This document shows, piece by piece, positions 41,829 through 53,102 of a stretch of DNA of 64,000 bases. The stretch lies in the NCBI GenBank assembly GCA_963709185.1, contig CAVPVQ010000023.1, positions 62,001-126,000 of the forward strand, given 5' to 3'. Each line of letters begins with the position of its first letter. The first letter of the stretch is position 1. The stretch comes from Roseiarcus sp963709185. GTDB lineage: Bacteria; Pseudomonadota; Alphaproteobacteria; Rhizobiales; Beijerinckiaceae. The position numbers and the translations under genes are program-made. The notes under the pieces are model-generated. The model was not told the DNA's origin and did not search any database. It saw only the letters and a list, made by a program, of their open reading frames with translations.

Positions 41829-43757
41829 CTACCCCCGCTGGTCCGGCGCCCGCGCCTCCTCGGCCAGCGCGTCGAGCGCTTCCGCCATCCCGGCCGCGCG
41901 CTGGTCGTTCGAGCCGAGCCGGCGGATCGACACGGTTTTTTCCGACGCCTCCTTGCGCCCGACCACCAGCAGCACGGGAACCTTGGCGAGCGAATGTTCG
42001 CGCACCTTGTAGGTGATCTTTTCGTTGCGCAGATCGCCCTCGACTTTCAGGCCGCGCCGGCGCGCCTCGGCGATCACCTCCAGCGCGAAATCGTCGGCTT
42101 CCTGCGTGATCGTGCACACCACGATCTGCAACGGCGAGAGCCACAGCGGCAGATGGCCGGCGTAGTGCTCCAGCAGGATGCCGGTGAAGCGCTCGAGCGA
42201 GCCGAAGATCGCGCGATGCAGCATGACCGGGGTCTTCTTCTCGGATTCGCCCCCGATATAGAAGGCGCCGAAGCGGCCCGGCATGCTGAAATCGACCTGC
42301 AACGTGCCGCATTGCCAGTCGCGTCCGATCGCGTCGGTCAGCACATATTCGAGCTTGGGGCCATAGAAGGCCCCCTCGCCCGGATTGATCGAGGTCTTGA
42401 GCCGGTTGCCGATCTTCGCAAGGACTTCGCCGAGCGCCCCCTCGGCCTTGTCCCAGACTTCGTCGGAGCCGACGCGTTTTTCCGGCCGCGTCGAGAGTTT
42501 CACGACAACGTCGCGGAAGCCGAAATCCTCATAGATCGAGAGGATGAGGTCGTTGACCTTCATCAACTCCTCCATGATCTGCTCTTCGGTGCAGAATATA
42601 TGGGCGTCGTCCTGCGTGAAGGCGCGCACCCGCATCACGCCGTGCAGCGCGCCGGACGGCTCGTAGCGATGCACGATTCCGAATTCGGCGATCTTCAGCG
42701 GCAGGTCGCGATAGCTCTTGAGGCCGTTCTTGAAAATCTGCACATGGCCGGGGCAGTTCATCGGCTTCAGCGCGAAGACGCGTTCATCCGCCGTCGTGGT
42801 GATGAACATGTTCTCGCGAAAATTCTCCCAATGGCCCGACGCCTCCCACAGCGCGCGGTCGAGCACCTGCGGCGTATTGACCTCGATGAACCCGGCCTTC
42901 TGCTGCCGCCGGCGCATGTAGCCGATCAGCGTCTGGAACAACGTCCAGCCCTTGGGGTGCCAGAACACCGTGCCCGGCCCCTCCTCCTGGAAATGGAACA
43001 GGTCCATTTCGCGCGCCAGCTTGCGATGGTCGCGCCGTTCGGCCTCCTCGAGCTGTTTCAGATAGGCGTCGAGTTCCGGCTTGCTGGCGAAGGCCGTCGC
43101 GTAGATGCGCGACAGCATCGGCCGGGTGGAATCGCCCCGCCAGTAGGCGCCCGCCACTTTCATCAGCTTGAAGGCGTCGCCGATCTTCCCCGTCGAGGTC
43201 ATGTGCGGGCCGCGGCACAGATCGAGCCAGTCGCCCTGCGCGTAGATTTTCAAGGGCTGATCGGCGGGGATCGCATCGATCAGCTCGATCTTGAACGCTT
43301 CGCCCTTCTTCTCGAAGAAGTTCCTGGCCGCCTCGCGGCTCCATACCTGCTTGGTGAACGGGCGGTCGCGCGCAATGATTTCGCGCATGCGCTTCTCGAT
43401 CGCCGGAAAATCCTCCGGCGTGAACGGCGCGTCGCGGAAAAAATCATAGTAGAACCCGTTGTCGATCACCGGCCCGATCGTCACCTGGGTCCCCGGCCAC
43501 AGCGATTGCACCGCCTCGGCCAGCACATGCGCGGCGTCGTGACGGATCAGTTCGAGGGCGCGCGGGTCCTCGCGCCCGATGAACTCGATCGTCGCGTCGC
43601 TGTCGACCGCGTCGCCGAGATCGCTCAAAACGCCATCGCGGATCATCGCGACGGTGCGTTTGGCGAGCGACGGGGAAATGGATTTGGCGATGTCGAGGCC
43701 GGAAGTCCCCGCCTCGAAGGCGCGCCTGGCGCCGTCCTTGAAGATGACGTCGATCAA
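41829..43757 (-). CDS. thrS: Threonyl-tRNA synthetase
   Basis: A class II synthetase of 642 residues with all four domains: TGS (1-60), the editing domain (SAD) with its HxxxH (RHDAAHVLAEAVQ), the catalytic core with the zinc ligands in CPGH and the downstream His residues, and the anticodon-binding domain. The start is a TTG at 43757 (LIDVIFKDGARR) with AAGGAGG 5 nt upstream; no ATG or GTG fits. The frame upstream is open for 102 codons but lacks homology. Confidence 0.95.
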   Translation of the reverse strand: MIDVIFKDGARRAFEAGTSGLDIAKSISPSLAKRTVAMIRDGVLSDLGDAVDSDATIEFIGREDPRALELIRHDAAHVLAEAVQSLWPGTQVTIGPVIDNGFYYDFFRDAPFTPEDFPAIEKRMREIIARDRPFTKQVWSREAARNFFEKKGEAFKIELIDAIPADQPLKIYAQGDWLDLCRGPHMTSTGKIGDAFKLMKVAGAYWRGDSTRPMLSRIYATAFASKPELDAYLKQLEEAERRDHRKLAREMDLFHFQEEGPGTVFWHPKGWTLFQTLIGYMRRRQQKAGFIEVNTPQVLDRALWEASGHWENFRENMFITTTADERVFALKPMNCPGHVQIFKNGLKSYRDLPLKIAEFGIVHRYEPSGALHGVMRVRAFTQDDAHIFCTEEQIMEELMKVNDLILSIYEDFGFRDVVVKLSTRPEKRVGSDEVWDKAEGALGEVLAKIGNRLKTSINPGEGAFYGPKLEYVLTDAIGRDWQCGTLQVDFSMPGRFGAFYIGGESEKKTPVMLHRAIFGSLERFTGILLEHYAGHLPLWLSPLQIVVCTITQEADDFALEVIAEARRRGLKVEGDLRNEKITYKVREHSLAKVPVLLVVGRKEASEKTVSIRRLGSNDQRAAGMAEALDALAEEARAPDQRG

Positions 43758-43956
43758 TCGATCCTCCTTGCTCACTCGCCGATACCAATCGACGTAAGCG
43801 CGATGCGGCCGTATAGCGGCGCGGCGGGATGAGGGCAATGGAAAAGGGGCGGCGCGCCGACGCCGCGACCGGCAGCCTATGCCGCTGGAATCACATCGCC
43901 TTGACGAAGGAAGCGCAATCGGGGAGCATTCCCGCTCAACAAATTGGGAGGACGCC

Positions 43957-44352
43957 ATGTTGACCCGCCGCGGATTCGCCGCCTGCGCGCTTTGCGCCGT
44001 CGCAGGGTTTGTCGCCACCGGAGCCGAAGCGCAAACGCCGGGCGTCAAGCGCACGATCCTCAATCAGACCGACGGCCCGATCGACGGCTATGTCACGATC
44101 AGCGTCCGGGCGGAAATCGAGGCGGGCGCGACGGTCGCGCGCCATACCCACCCCGGCGTCGAGTCGGCCTATGTTCTCGAGGGAGCGGGCGAACTCAGCG
44201 TCGAGGGTCAGCCGATCCGGCAGCTCCAGGCAGGCGACGCATTCGTTGTCGCCGCGAAGACGCCGCATGGCGCAAAGAACGGCCCTGCCAGGATGGTCAT
44301 CGCCTCCACCTACGTCGTGGAGAAGGGCAAGCCGCTCGCCTCGCCGGCGTAA
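43957..44352 (+). CDS. Exported cupin-domain protein
   Basis: A 131-residue protein with a twin-arginine-type signal (MLTRRGFAACALCAVAGFVATGAEAQ), followed by a single cupin_2 barrel. The metal-binding pattern is ARHTHPGVESAYVLEGAGEL (HxH and Glu) and TPHGAKNG (second motif). GGAGG lies 6 nt before the ATG. Periplasmic cupins of this size have diverse or unknown functions. It is divergent from thrS. Confidence 0.82.
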   Translation: MLTRRGFAACALCAVAGFVATGAEAQTPGVKRTILNQTDGPIDGYVTISVRAEIEAGATVARHTHPGVESAYVLEGAGELSVEGQPIRQLQAGDAFVVAAKTPHGAKNGPARMVIASTYVVEKGKPLASPA

Positions 44353-44356
44353 GGCG

Positions 44357-44656
44357 TCAGAGCGCGGGGCCGCGCCAGTCGGCATAGCGCCACGGCGCGA
44401 ACCAGCGCGCGCCGACTGGCGGCTGTTCCGCAGGCGGGTCATAGCCAGAAGCGCTCCACGGATGGCAGCGGCAGACGCGGGCGAGCCCCATCCAGCCGCC
44501 GGCCCACAGGCCGTGGCGCGCGATCGCTTCGTCCGCATAGTGCGAGCAGGTGGGCAGGTAGCGACAGCGCCGCCCGACCAGCGAGGACAGAGTCAATTGA
44601 TAGGCGCGGATCAGCCGGTGCGCCATGCGGCGCGGCGCGCGCCCGATCGCGCTCAT
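44357..44656 (-). CDS. yidD: Membrane protein insertion efficiency factor YidD
   Basis: A 99-residue YidD protein with the family core RAYQLTLSSLVGRRCRYLPTCSHYADEAIARHG and CHPWSASGYDP. The three conserved cysteines are present. YidD assists YidC-mediated insertion of inner-membrane proteins. The start overlaps the stop of the IscU-like gene (44653-44656), so the two are translated in a coupled manner. Confidence 0.94.
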   Translation of the reverse strand: MSAIGRAPRRMAHRLIRAYQLTLSSLVGRRCRYLPTCSHYADEAIARHGLWAGGWMGLARVCRCHPWSASGYDPPAEQPPVGARWFAPWRYADWRGPAL

Positions 44657-45105
44657 TGGGCCGGCGTCAGCGCCGCCTTGTCGGCGCCGATCCGGGTCAG
44701 CGCGTCGACGACGGCGTCGAAGGTCAGCAGCGTCGAGGCATGGCGCGCCTTGTAGCCGCGCACCGGTTCGAGCACGGCGAAATCCACCCATTTGGCGGAC
44801 GGCGGCGGCCCGTCCTCCTTGAGCATGCGGTACATCGTCGCGCGCAGTTCGACGAGTTCAGCTGGCGTCGCGCCGATCACCTGGCGGGCCATCAATGAGG
44901 ACGACGCCTGCCCGAGCGCACAGGCCCTCACCTCATGCGCGAAATCGCTGACCCGCCCGTCTTTCACCGAAAGATCGACCACCACGGTCGATCCGCACAG
45001 CCTGGAGTGGGCCTTGGCGCTGGCGTCCGGCGCGGCCAGCCGGCCAAGGCGCGGGATGTCGGCGGCCAGTTCCAGGATGCGTCTGTTGTAAATATCGTCC
45101 AGCAT
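44653..45105 (-). CDS. IscU/NifU-like iron-sulfur scaffold protein
   Basis: A 150-residue NifU-N/IscU fold protein. Two of the three cluster cysteines are present (C37 in SRLCGSTVVV and C62 in RACALGQASSS). At the third position the sequence is GYKARHASTLL, with His (H122) in place of Cys. Whether it is a scaffold or a carrier is therefore unclear. It is the first gene of a two-gene unit with yidD and divergent from folE, an arrangement I recall from other alphaproteobacteria. Confidence 0.85.
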   Translation of the reverse strand: MLDDIYNRRILELAADIPRLGRLAAPDASAKAHSRLCGSTVVVDLSVKDGRVSDFAHEVRACALGQASSSLMARQVIGATPAELVELRATMYRMLKEDGPPPSAKWVDFAVLEPVRGYKARHASTLLTFDAVVDALTRIGADKAALTPAQ

Positions 45106-45235
45106 GGGGACGCGAAACCTCGGCGCTCCAGTGGCGTAAGGAAGCACAGGTCCTATATAGGATCGCGAAACGGCAATGAAGAGGGCGCGTTCGCGGACAT
45201 GACCTCCAAGTCGCCAAGCTGCTAAGAGGCGCTGA

Positions 45236-45856
45236 ATGAACGATTTTGTGAACCCGCAGTCGCTCGGCGTCGCCGAAACTGCAGCCAGGCCGAGCCGCGA
45301 GGACGCCGAGGCGGCGGTGCGCACCCTCATCGCCTGGGCGGGCGACAACCCGGCGCGCGAAGGGCTCGCCGACACCCCTCGCCGGGTGGTCAAGGCCTAT
45401 GAGGAACTGTTCAGCGGCTATGGCGAGGACCCCGGCGTCGCGCTCTCGCGGGTTTTTTCCGAGGTCGAGGGCTATTCCGAGATCGTGCTGGTGCGCGACA
45501 TTCCGTTCTTTTCGCATTGCGAGCACCATATGGCGCCGTTCTTCGGCAAGGCGCATATCGGCTACTACCCGAGCCACGGCGTCGTCGGCCTGTCCAAGCT
45601 GGCGCGCATCGTCGACACTTTCGCGCGCCGCCTGCAGACCCAGGAGGCGATGTCCTCGCAGATCGTCGAGGCGGTGGACGCGGCCCTGCACACGCGCGGC
45701 GTCGCCGTGATGGTCGAGGCCGAGCACATGTGCATGTCGATGCGCGGCGTGAAAAAGCACGGGGTGTCTACGGTGACGACCAAGTTCTCGGGGATTTTTC
45801 GCCGCGACGCCAACGAGCAGGTCCGCTTCCTGACCCTGCTGCGGGCGGCCAAGTAG
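45236..45856 (+). CDS. folE: GTP cyclohydrolase I
   Basis: FolE makes 7,8-dihydroneopterin triphosphate from GTP, the first step of folate and pterin synthesis. The 206-residue protein contains the zinc site (FFSHCEHHMAPF, and the second Cys in EAEHMCMSMRGV) and the GLADTPRRVVKAYEELFSGY segment. The length is normal. hisI follows after 6 bp, so the two share a transcript although their pathways differ. Confidence 0.96.
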   Translation: MNDFVNPQSLGVAETAARPSREDAEAAVRTLIAWAGDNPAREGLADTPRRVVKAYEELFSGYGEDPGVALSRVFSEVEGYSEIVLVRDIPFFSHCEHHMAPFFGKAHIGYYPSHGVVGLSKLARIVDTFARRLQTQEAMSSQIVEAVDAALHTRGVAVMVEAEHMCMSMRGVKKHGVSTVTTKFSGIFRRDANEQVRFLTLLRAAK

Positions 45857-45862
45857 CCGGCG

Positions 45863-46267
45863 ATGGCTTCGCGCGCGGCGCCTGCCGACAAGAAAATTCT
45901 GGAAGAAGGCGCGGCGTTCACGCCGCGGTTTTCCGACGACGGGTTGATCGTCTGCGTGACGGTGGACGACCGGTCTGGCGACGTCCTGATGCTCGCGCAC
46001 ATGAACCGACAGGCGCTCGACGAGACCTTGGCCAGCGGCGTCATGCATTACTGGTCGCGATCGCGCGGCGCTCTGTGGCGCAAGGGCGACACGTCGGGTC
46101 AGGTCCAGAGCCTCGTCGAACTGCGCGTCGATTGCGACCAGGACGCCCTGCTCGCCAGGGTTGTCGTCGCAGGCGACGGCGGAGCCTGCCACACCGGACG
46201 ACGATCGTGCTTTTACCGCCGCGTCGAGACGGGCGGCGGCGGCGCCCGGCTGGTGGCGGCGATCTGA
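45863..46267 (+). CDS. hisI: Phosphoribosyl-AMP cyclohydrolase
   Basis: HisI opens the purine ring of PR-AMP in histidine synthesis. The 134-residue protein is the stand-alone form, without the HisE domain. The metal cysteines are in RVDCDQDALL and the ACHTGRRSCFYR segment; GVMHYWSRSRGALWRKGDTSG is the other hallmark. It lies 6 bp downstream of folE. Other his genes are not in the window. Confidence 0.95.
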   Translation: MASRAAPADKKILEEGAAFTPRFSDDGLIVCVTVDDRSGDVLMLAHMNRQALDETLASGVMHYWSRSRGALWRKGDTSGQVQSLVELRVDCDQDALLARVVVAGDGGACHTGRRSCFYRRVETGGGGARLVAAI

Positions 46268-46393
46268 ATGTCACGGCAATGTCCGAAACGCCGGCGAACC
46301 GTCCGATTTAGACGCTTTAGGGGGGCTTAACCGTTTTCTCATCCGGATCGGTTCGTTAACGCGCCGGCCATCAAAGCGGTTCAATTTGTAGTG

Positions 46394-46499
46394 GGTCCCC
46401 TCGCGCCAGCGCGGGACGGACCGTAAAAGTGCGACAGGTTGTCTCAGGTCCCTTCGCGCGTGCGCGGGCGGACAGCAAAGATGCGTCAGGCGTCGCTAT
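46394..46499. repeat. Imperfect 53-bp tandem repeat upstream of the patatin gene
   Basis: Two adjacent copies begin with GGTCCC at 46394 and at 46447; about 38 of 53 positions match by eye, including the blocks GGTCCC, TCGCGC, GCGCGGG and GCGxCAGG. The second copy reaches the patatin start codon. It may be a duplicated leader element. Confidence 0.5.
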
Positions 46500-47541
46500 G
46501 TTCGGCTACCCCATGCGCAAGGCCAGCGATGATCCGGAGGGCGGCGGTCCCAAACGTCGCCGGCAGACGGTTGGGGTTGTCCTGGGAGCCGGCGCCGCGC
46601 GCGGGTGGTCGCATATCGGCGCGTTGCAGGAACTCATCGCGATGGGCGTTTCGCCCGACATCGTGGTCGGCGCATCCGCCGGAGCGGTGGTCGGCGGGTG
46701 CTTCGCGGCGGGTCGTCTGGCGCAGCTCGAGACTTTCGCCCGCTCGCTGACCAAGCGGCGCGTATTCAGCCTGATGGACGTCTCGTTCAGCGGCGGTGGC
46801 CTGATCGCCGGCAACCGCCTTCGCGCGCGTCTCGAACAATCGCTCGGCGCCGTCAACATCGAGGACCTGCCGATTCGCTTCGCCTCGGTGGCGACCGAGG
46901 TCGGCGCCGGCCACGAAATATGGCTGAAGCAGGGGCCGCTGGTCGCCGCGATGCGCGCCTCCTATGCGCTTCCCGGCATTTTCGAGCCGGTGCGATGGGG
47001 TGGGCGCTGGCTGATGGACGGCGCCCTGGTCAACCCGGTCCCGGTCAACATCGCAAGGGCGCTGGGCGCCGACAAGGTGATCGCGGTCAATATTTCGGCG
47101 GACGTTCTGACGCGCGGCACCGCGATCCAGGATCTGCAGCATTTGCCGGAAGAGACGGAATCGGAACGCGGGACGGAGACGGAAGCGAGCGGCCGGCAAA
47201 GCCTTGGCATGTTGTCGGGCCTGCGCCGCGGCGCGTGGCTGTTTCGACGGTTCAGCAGCGGCGGCGGCGGCTCGCCCGGCATCGGCTCGGTGATGGCCGA
47301 CGCGTTCAACATCACGCAGGACAGGATCATGCGCTCGCGCCTCGCCGGCGATCCACCCGACGTGCTGATCAGCGCGCGCACCAACAAGATCGGCCTGTTC
47401 GAATTCCACCGCGCCGACGAACTGATCGCGCTGGGACGCGAAGCGGCGCGCAAGGCGATCGACGAGATTCGCGAGCACGTCGACCTGACGCCGGCGTCAA
47501 GGCCCGCGCTGGCCGCGCCCTCGCCGACCAACGCTCACTGA
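46498..47541 (+). CDS. Patatin-like phospholipase (RssA/YchK-like)
   Basis: A 347-residue serine lipid hydrolase. The oxyanion loop is GAGAARGWSHIG, the nucleophile is the Ser in GASAGAVVGG (GxSxG), and the catalytic Asp is in LMDGALVNPVP; ALPGIFEPVRW is also conserved. About 60 residues of the middle (EETESERGTETEASG region) are acidic and low-complexity. The ATG at 46498 is chosen by position of homology; MRKASDD a few codons later is an alternative. Substrate unknown. Confidence 0.88.
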   Translation: MFGYPMRKASDDPEGGGPKRRRQTVGVVLGAGAARGWSHIGALQELIAMGVSPDIVVGASAGAVVGGCFAAGRLAQLETFARSLTKRRVFSLMDVSFSGGGLIAGNRLRARLEQSLGAVNIEDLPIRFASVATEVGAGHEIWLKQGPLVAAMRASYALPGIFEPVRWGGRWLMDGALVNPVPVNIARALGADKVIAVNISADVLTRGTAIQDLQHLPEETESERGTETEASGRQSLGMLSGLRRGAWLFRRFSSGGGGSPGIGSVMADAFNITQDRIMRSRLAGDPPDVLISARTNKIGLFEFHRADELIALGREAARKAIDEIREHVDLTPASRPALAAPSPTNAH

Positions 47542-47667
47542 ACGGCCGCGCCGGTTCGCTCCCCGATCGTTCGCCCACGCCGCAGGCGTCCAGCGTCGCG
47601 GCGCAGCGGAGCGGCGGTCGTCCCGACAGTTGCGGCGACCTCGCCAATCGACTAACCAAGTTCGACG

Positions 47668-49203
47668 ATGAGCGACTATACGTTCGATACGATTCCTGCG
47701 CTGCTGACGCGCGGGGAAGCCGACGCGCCGGCCATCGGGGCGCCGGATCGCCCGTCGTTGACCTATGCCGGATTGCGCGATCTGACGAAGCGCACGGTTT
47801 CGGCGCTCAACGGCATGGGCCTTGGGCGCGGCGACCGGGTGGCGATCGTGTTGCCGAACGGGCCGGAGATGGCGACCGCTTTCGTGACCATCGCCAGCGG
47901 CGCGGCCACCGCGCCGTTGAACCCGGGCTACCGCACCGAAGAGTTCGATTTCTATCTTTCCGACCTCGGCGCCAGGGCGCTGATCGTCCTGCGCGGCGCG
48001 GAGACCGAGGCGCGCGCGGCGGCCGAGGCGCGGGGCGTGCCGGTGGTCGAACTGGCGCCGGCCCCTGATGGTCCCGCCGGGTCGTTCACGCTCCATCCGG
48101 AGCAGCCGATGCACGGCGCGCCGGAGCGCCCGGGCCTCGCCGGGGCGCAGGACGTGGCGCTGGTGCTGCACACCTCCGGCACCACCGCGCGGCCGAAGAT
48201 CGTGCCGTTGCGCCACATCAACATCACCGCTTCGGCGCAGCATATCGGCCGCGCGCTGGCGCTCGGCCCGCAGGACGTGTGCCTGAACATCATGCCGCTG
48301 TTCCATATCCACGGGCTGATGGCGGCGGTCGTGTCGAGCCTCGCCGCCGGCGGCTCGGTGTCGTGCAGCCCCGGCTTCAACGCGTTCCGCTTTTTCGCGT
48401 GGTTCGCCGCCGTCCGCCCGACCTGGTACACGGCGGTGCCCACGATGCATCAGGCCATCCTCGGTCTGGCGGCGCGCAACCGGGCGGTCATCGAGGCGGG
48501 TCGGCTGCGGTTGATCCGCTCCTCATCCGCCTCCCTGCCGCCGCAGGTGATGACCGAACTCGAGGCGACGTTCGACGCTCCGGTCATCGAGAGCTACGGG
48601 ATGACCGAAGCCGCGCATCAGATGGCGTCGAACCCGCTGCCGCCGCGCCGGCGCTTTCCCGGCTCGGTCGGCGTCGCCGCCGGTCCGGAAATCGCAATCA
48701 TGGACGACGCCGGCGCGCTGCGGCCGCAAGGCGCGCTCGGCGAGGTGGTGATCCGCGGGCGCGACGTCACCGACGGCTACGAGAACAATCCCAAGGCCAA
48801 CGCCAGCGCGTTCACCAACGGCTGGTTCCGCACCGGCGACCAGGGGTGGCTCGACGAGGACGGTTATCTCCGGCTGACCGGCCGGCTGAAGGAATTGATC
48901 AACCGCGGCGGCGAGAAGATCAGCCCGCTCGAAGTCGACGCGATCCTGATGGATCATCCGGCGGTGGCGCAGTGCCTGACTTTCGCCCTGCCGCATCCCA
49001 AGCTCGGCGAGGAGGTCGCGGCGGCGATCGTGCTCCGCGAAGGCAAGACGGTCGACGAGCGCGGCTTGCGCGATTTCGCCACCAGCCGCCTCGCCGCCTT
49101 CAAAGTGCCGCGCCGGATCGTCTTCCTCGACGAAATCCCCAAGGGCGCCACCGGCAAGCTGCAGCGCATCGGACTGGCGGAGAAGCTCGGGCTGACGACG
49201 TGA
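47668..49203 (+). CDS. Acyl-CoA synthetase, oxalate-CoA-ligase-like (AAE3/Pcs60 type)
   Basis: A 511-residue AMP-forming CoA ligase. Motifs are the P-loop LHTSGTTARPKIVPLRH, the FHIHGLMAAVVSSLAAG segment, YTAVPTMHQAIL, ESYGMTEAAHQ, GDQGWLDEDGYLRLTGRLKE and the catalytic Lys in GATGKLQR. The combination, especially GFNAFRFFAWFAAVRPTWYTAVPTMHQ, resembles oxalyl-CoA synthetases rather than long-chain enzymes. The stop overlaps the GTG of the next gene, a PanE-like reductase, suggesting a shared pathway. Confidence 0.85.
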   Translation: MSDYTFDTIPALLTRGEADAPAIGAPDRPSLTYAGLRDLTKRTVSALNGMGLGRGDRVAIVLPNGPEMATAFVTIASGAATAPLNPGYRTEEFDFYLSDLGARALIVLRGAETEARAAAEARGVPVVELAPAPDGPAGSFTLHPEQPMHGAPERPGLAGAQDVALVLHTSGTTARPKIVPLRHINITASAQHIGRALALGPQDVCLNIMPLFHIHGLMAAVVSSLAAGGSVSCSPGFNAFRFFAWFAAVRPTWYTAVPTMHQAILGLAARNRAVIEAGRLRLIRSSSASLPPQVMTELEATFDAPVIESYGMTEAAHQMASNPLPPRRRFPGSVGVAAGPEIAIMDDAGALRPQGALGEVVIRGRDVTDGYENNPKANASAFTNGWFRTGDQGWLDEDGYLRLTGRLKELINRGGEKISPLEVDAILMDHPAVAQCLTFALPHPKLGEEVAAAIVLREGKTVDERGLRDFATSRLAAFKVPRRIVFLDEIPKGATGKLQRIGLAEKLGLTT

Positions 49204-50177
49204 AGGTTGCGGTGTTCGGAGCCGGAGCGATAGGCGGCCTGCTGGCGGCGCGAATGAGCGCCGCCGGCGCCGAAGTCACTGTCATCGCGCGCGGGCCCCA
49301 TCTGGCGGCGATGCAAGCCAACGGGCTGACGCTGCGTAGCGGCGGCGTAAGTGTGACGGTGCGCCCGCGCTGCGTGGCTGACGCCGCCGAGGCCGGCGTG
49401 CAGGACGCGGTGATCGTCACGCTGAAGGCGCACGCCCTGCCCGCCGCGGCGCCGGCCATCGCCACGATGATGAGCGCCGAAACGTCGCTGGTCACGGCGA
49501 TCAACGGCGTGCCCTACTGGTATTTCTACGGCCTCGACGGGCCATGGCGCGACCGGCGGGTCGCCAGCGTCGATCCCGGCGGCAAGCTGTGGGACATCCT
49601 GCCGCCCGCGCAGGCGATCGGCGCGATCGTCTATCCCGCCGCCGAAGTCGTCGAACCCGGCGTGATCGAGCACACCTACGGCGACCGCTTCACCCTCGGC
49701 GAGCCCAACGGCGCGCGCAGCGCGCGCGTCGGGGCGCTGTCGGACCTGTTGATCGCAGCGGGGTTCCGTGCGCCGGTTCGCCCGCGCATCCGCGACGAAC
49801 TGTGGGTCAAGCTGTGGGGCAATCTGGCGTTCAACCCGCTCTCCGCGCTGACCGGCGCGACGCTCGACCGGCTGACCGGACGGGCGGACCTGCGCGCGCT
49901 CTGCCGCGCGATGATGACCGAAGCGCAAGGCGTGGCCGAGGCGCTCGGGGTGCGTTTCGCGATCGACGTCGAGAAACGCATCGATGGCGCGGCCGAGGTC
50001 GGCGCGCACAAGACCTCGATGCTGCAGGATCTCGAGCGCGGCCGGCCGATGGAGATCGACGCGCTGCTCGGCGCGGTGGTCGAGCTCGGCGAAATGGTCG
50101 GCCGGGCGATGCCGCAATGCGCGGCGATTCTGGCGCTGCTGCGCGAGCGCGCGCGGCAGGCCGGCTGCTATCAGTAA
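49200..50177 (+). CDS. Ketopantoate reductase-family oxidoreductase (PanE/ApbA)
   Basis: A 325-residue NADPH-dependent reductase: VAVFGAGAIGGLLAARM (nucleotide binding), VTLKAHALP with the catalytic Lys, KLWGNLAFNPLSALTG, and HKTSMLQDLERGRPMEIDALLG. The family reduces 2-ketopantoate to pantoate, but many members use other 2-keto acids. The GTG start overlaps the acyl-CoA synthetase stop by 4 bp, so the two are coupled. That link makes a role in the same organic-acid pathway as likely as pantothenate synthesis. Confidence 0.88.
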   Translation: MKVAVFGAGAIGGLLAARMSAAGAEVTVIARGPHLAAMQANGLTLRSGGVSVTVRPRCVADAAEAGVQDAVIVTLKAHALPAAAPAIATMMSAETSLVTAINGVPYWYFYGLDGPWRDRRVASVDPGGKLWDILPPAQAIGAIVYPAAEVVEPGVIEHTYGDRFTLGEPNGARSARVGALSDLLIAAGFRAPVRPRIRDELWVKLWGNLAFNPLSALTGATLDRLTGRADLRALCRAMMTEAQGVAEALGVRFAIDVEKRIDGAAEVGAHKTSMLQDLERGRPMEIDALLGAVVELGEMVGRAMPQCAAILALLRERARQAGCYQ

Positions 50178-50212
50178 ACCGGACCGCAGCGGCTCCCGTC
50201 AGGGCCGATGGT

Positions 50213-52351
<2,139 letters not shown>

Positions 52352-52646
52352 CGAGTTCAGTCCCCTCAGCGCGATCGGCGGGCGTTCACGCTCGTTGAGT
52401 TCGGGCGCCGGCGCTCGCCGACATTGCGGCGCCGTCTTGCCAGAAACGACCGGCGGCCGCAACGCGCCGCGAGGAGATTGTCACAATTTGCGTGGAACGA
52501 GCGCGCTTCCGCGTCGGGGAAAGACGGCGGCAAGCGATTTTTGGACAATTTCGAACGAAAGTTCCGCCGCGCGGCGGCCGTTTCGTCGAATCGACGTCCG
52601 CGCGAAGATATCAGAATCGGCGCGAGCAGCGCGCGTCAGCCGGGGC
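52352..52646. other. Intergenic region upstream of hppA
   Basis: About 295 bases between the hppA start and the end of the next minus-strand gene. It should hold the hppA promoter. I saw no clear boxes, RNA gene or terminator. Confidence 0.45.
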
Positions 52647-52958
52647 TTACGCCCGATGAAGCGTCTCGGCGATGAGCTCAAGCGGCAGGACCTCGACTTC
52701 GCCGCCGGCCACGCGTCTTGTTTCTTCCGTGTAGCTCTTGAAAAAGTCCTTGCGGCCGAGCGCGGCGGCGGCCTGATCGTCGGCGGCGGCGGCCAGATGA
52801 TAATAGCCGGAGCCGTCCCGGTGTTTCATCACGCGATAGGAAATCCTGCCGGTCAATTCGGGATCGCTCTCCAGCGCGGCGATGAATTCGGCGATCCGCT
52901 GACGCCACGCTTCGGGCGATCCTTCCTTGAAGTGATACTTGATGAGGAAATGCTTCAT
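52647..52958 (-). CDS. Small conserved protein, ferredoxin-like (Dabb/ABM-type) fold suspected
   Basis: A 103-residue protein beginning MKHFLIKYHFKEGSPEAWRQ and containing the RVMKHRDGSGYYHLAAAADD strand-turn region. The pattern suggests an alpha-beta barrel of the stress-responsive or antibiotic-monooxygenase type, but I cannot assign a family firmly. It is divergent from an HxlR regulator gene 144 bp away, the usual layout of an HxlR-controlled target. The product is cytoplasmic, with no signal peptide. Confidence 0.65.
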   Translation of the reverse strand: MKHFLIKYHFKEGSPEAWRQRIAEFIAALESDPELTGRISYRVMKHRDGSGYYHLAAAADDQAAAALGRKDFFKSYTEETRRVAGGEVEVLPLELIAETLHRA

Positions 52959-53102
52959 GACCAGCTCCCTTCGTCATCAGCTGATCTGGCGCTTGAAAGA
53001 GCGGTTAGGCAAGTATGGACAAAATTGATACTGTCGCTCTGCGACTTTCCATTCATCTCGAGGGCGCGGCGGATACACCCCGGTTCTGGAGCAGCGGCGA
53101 CG

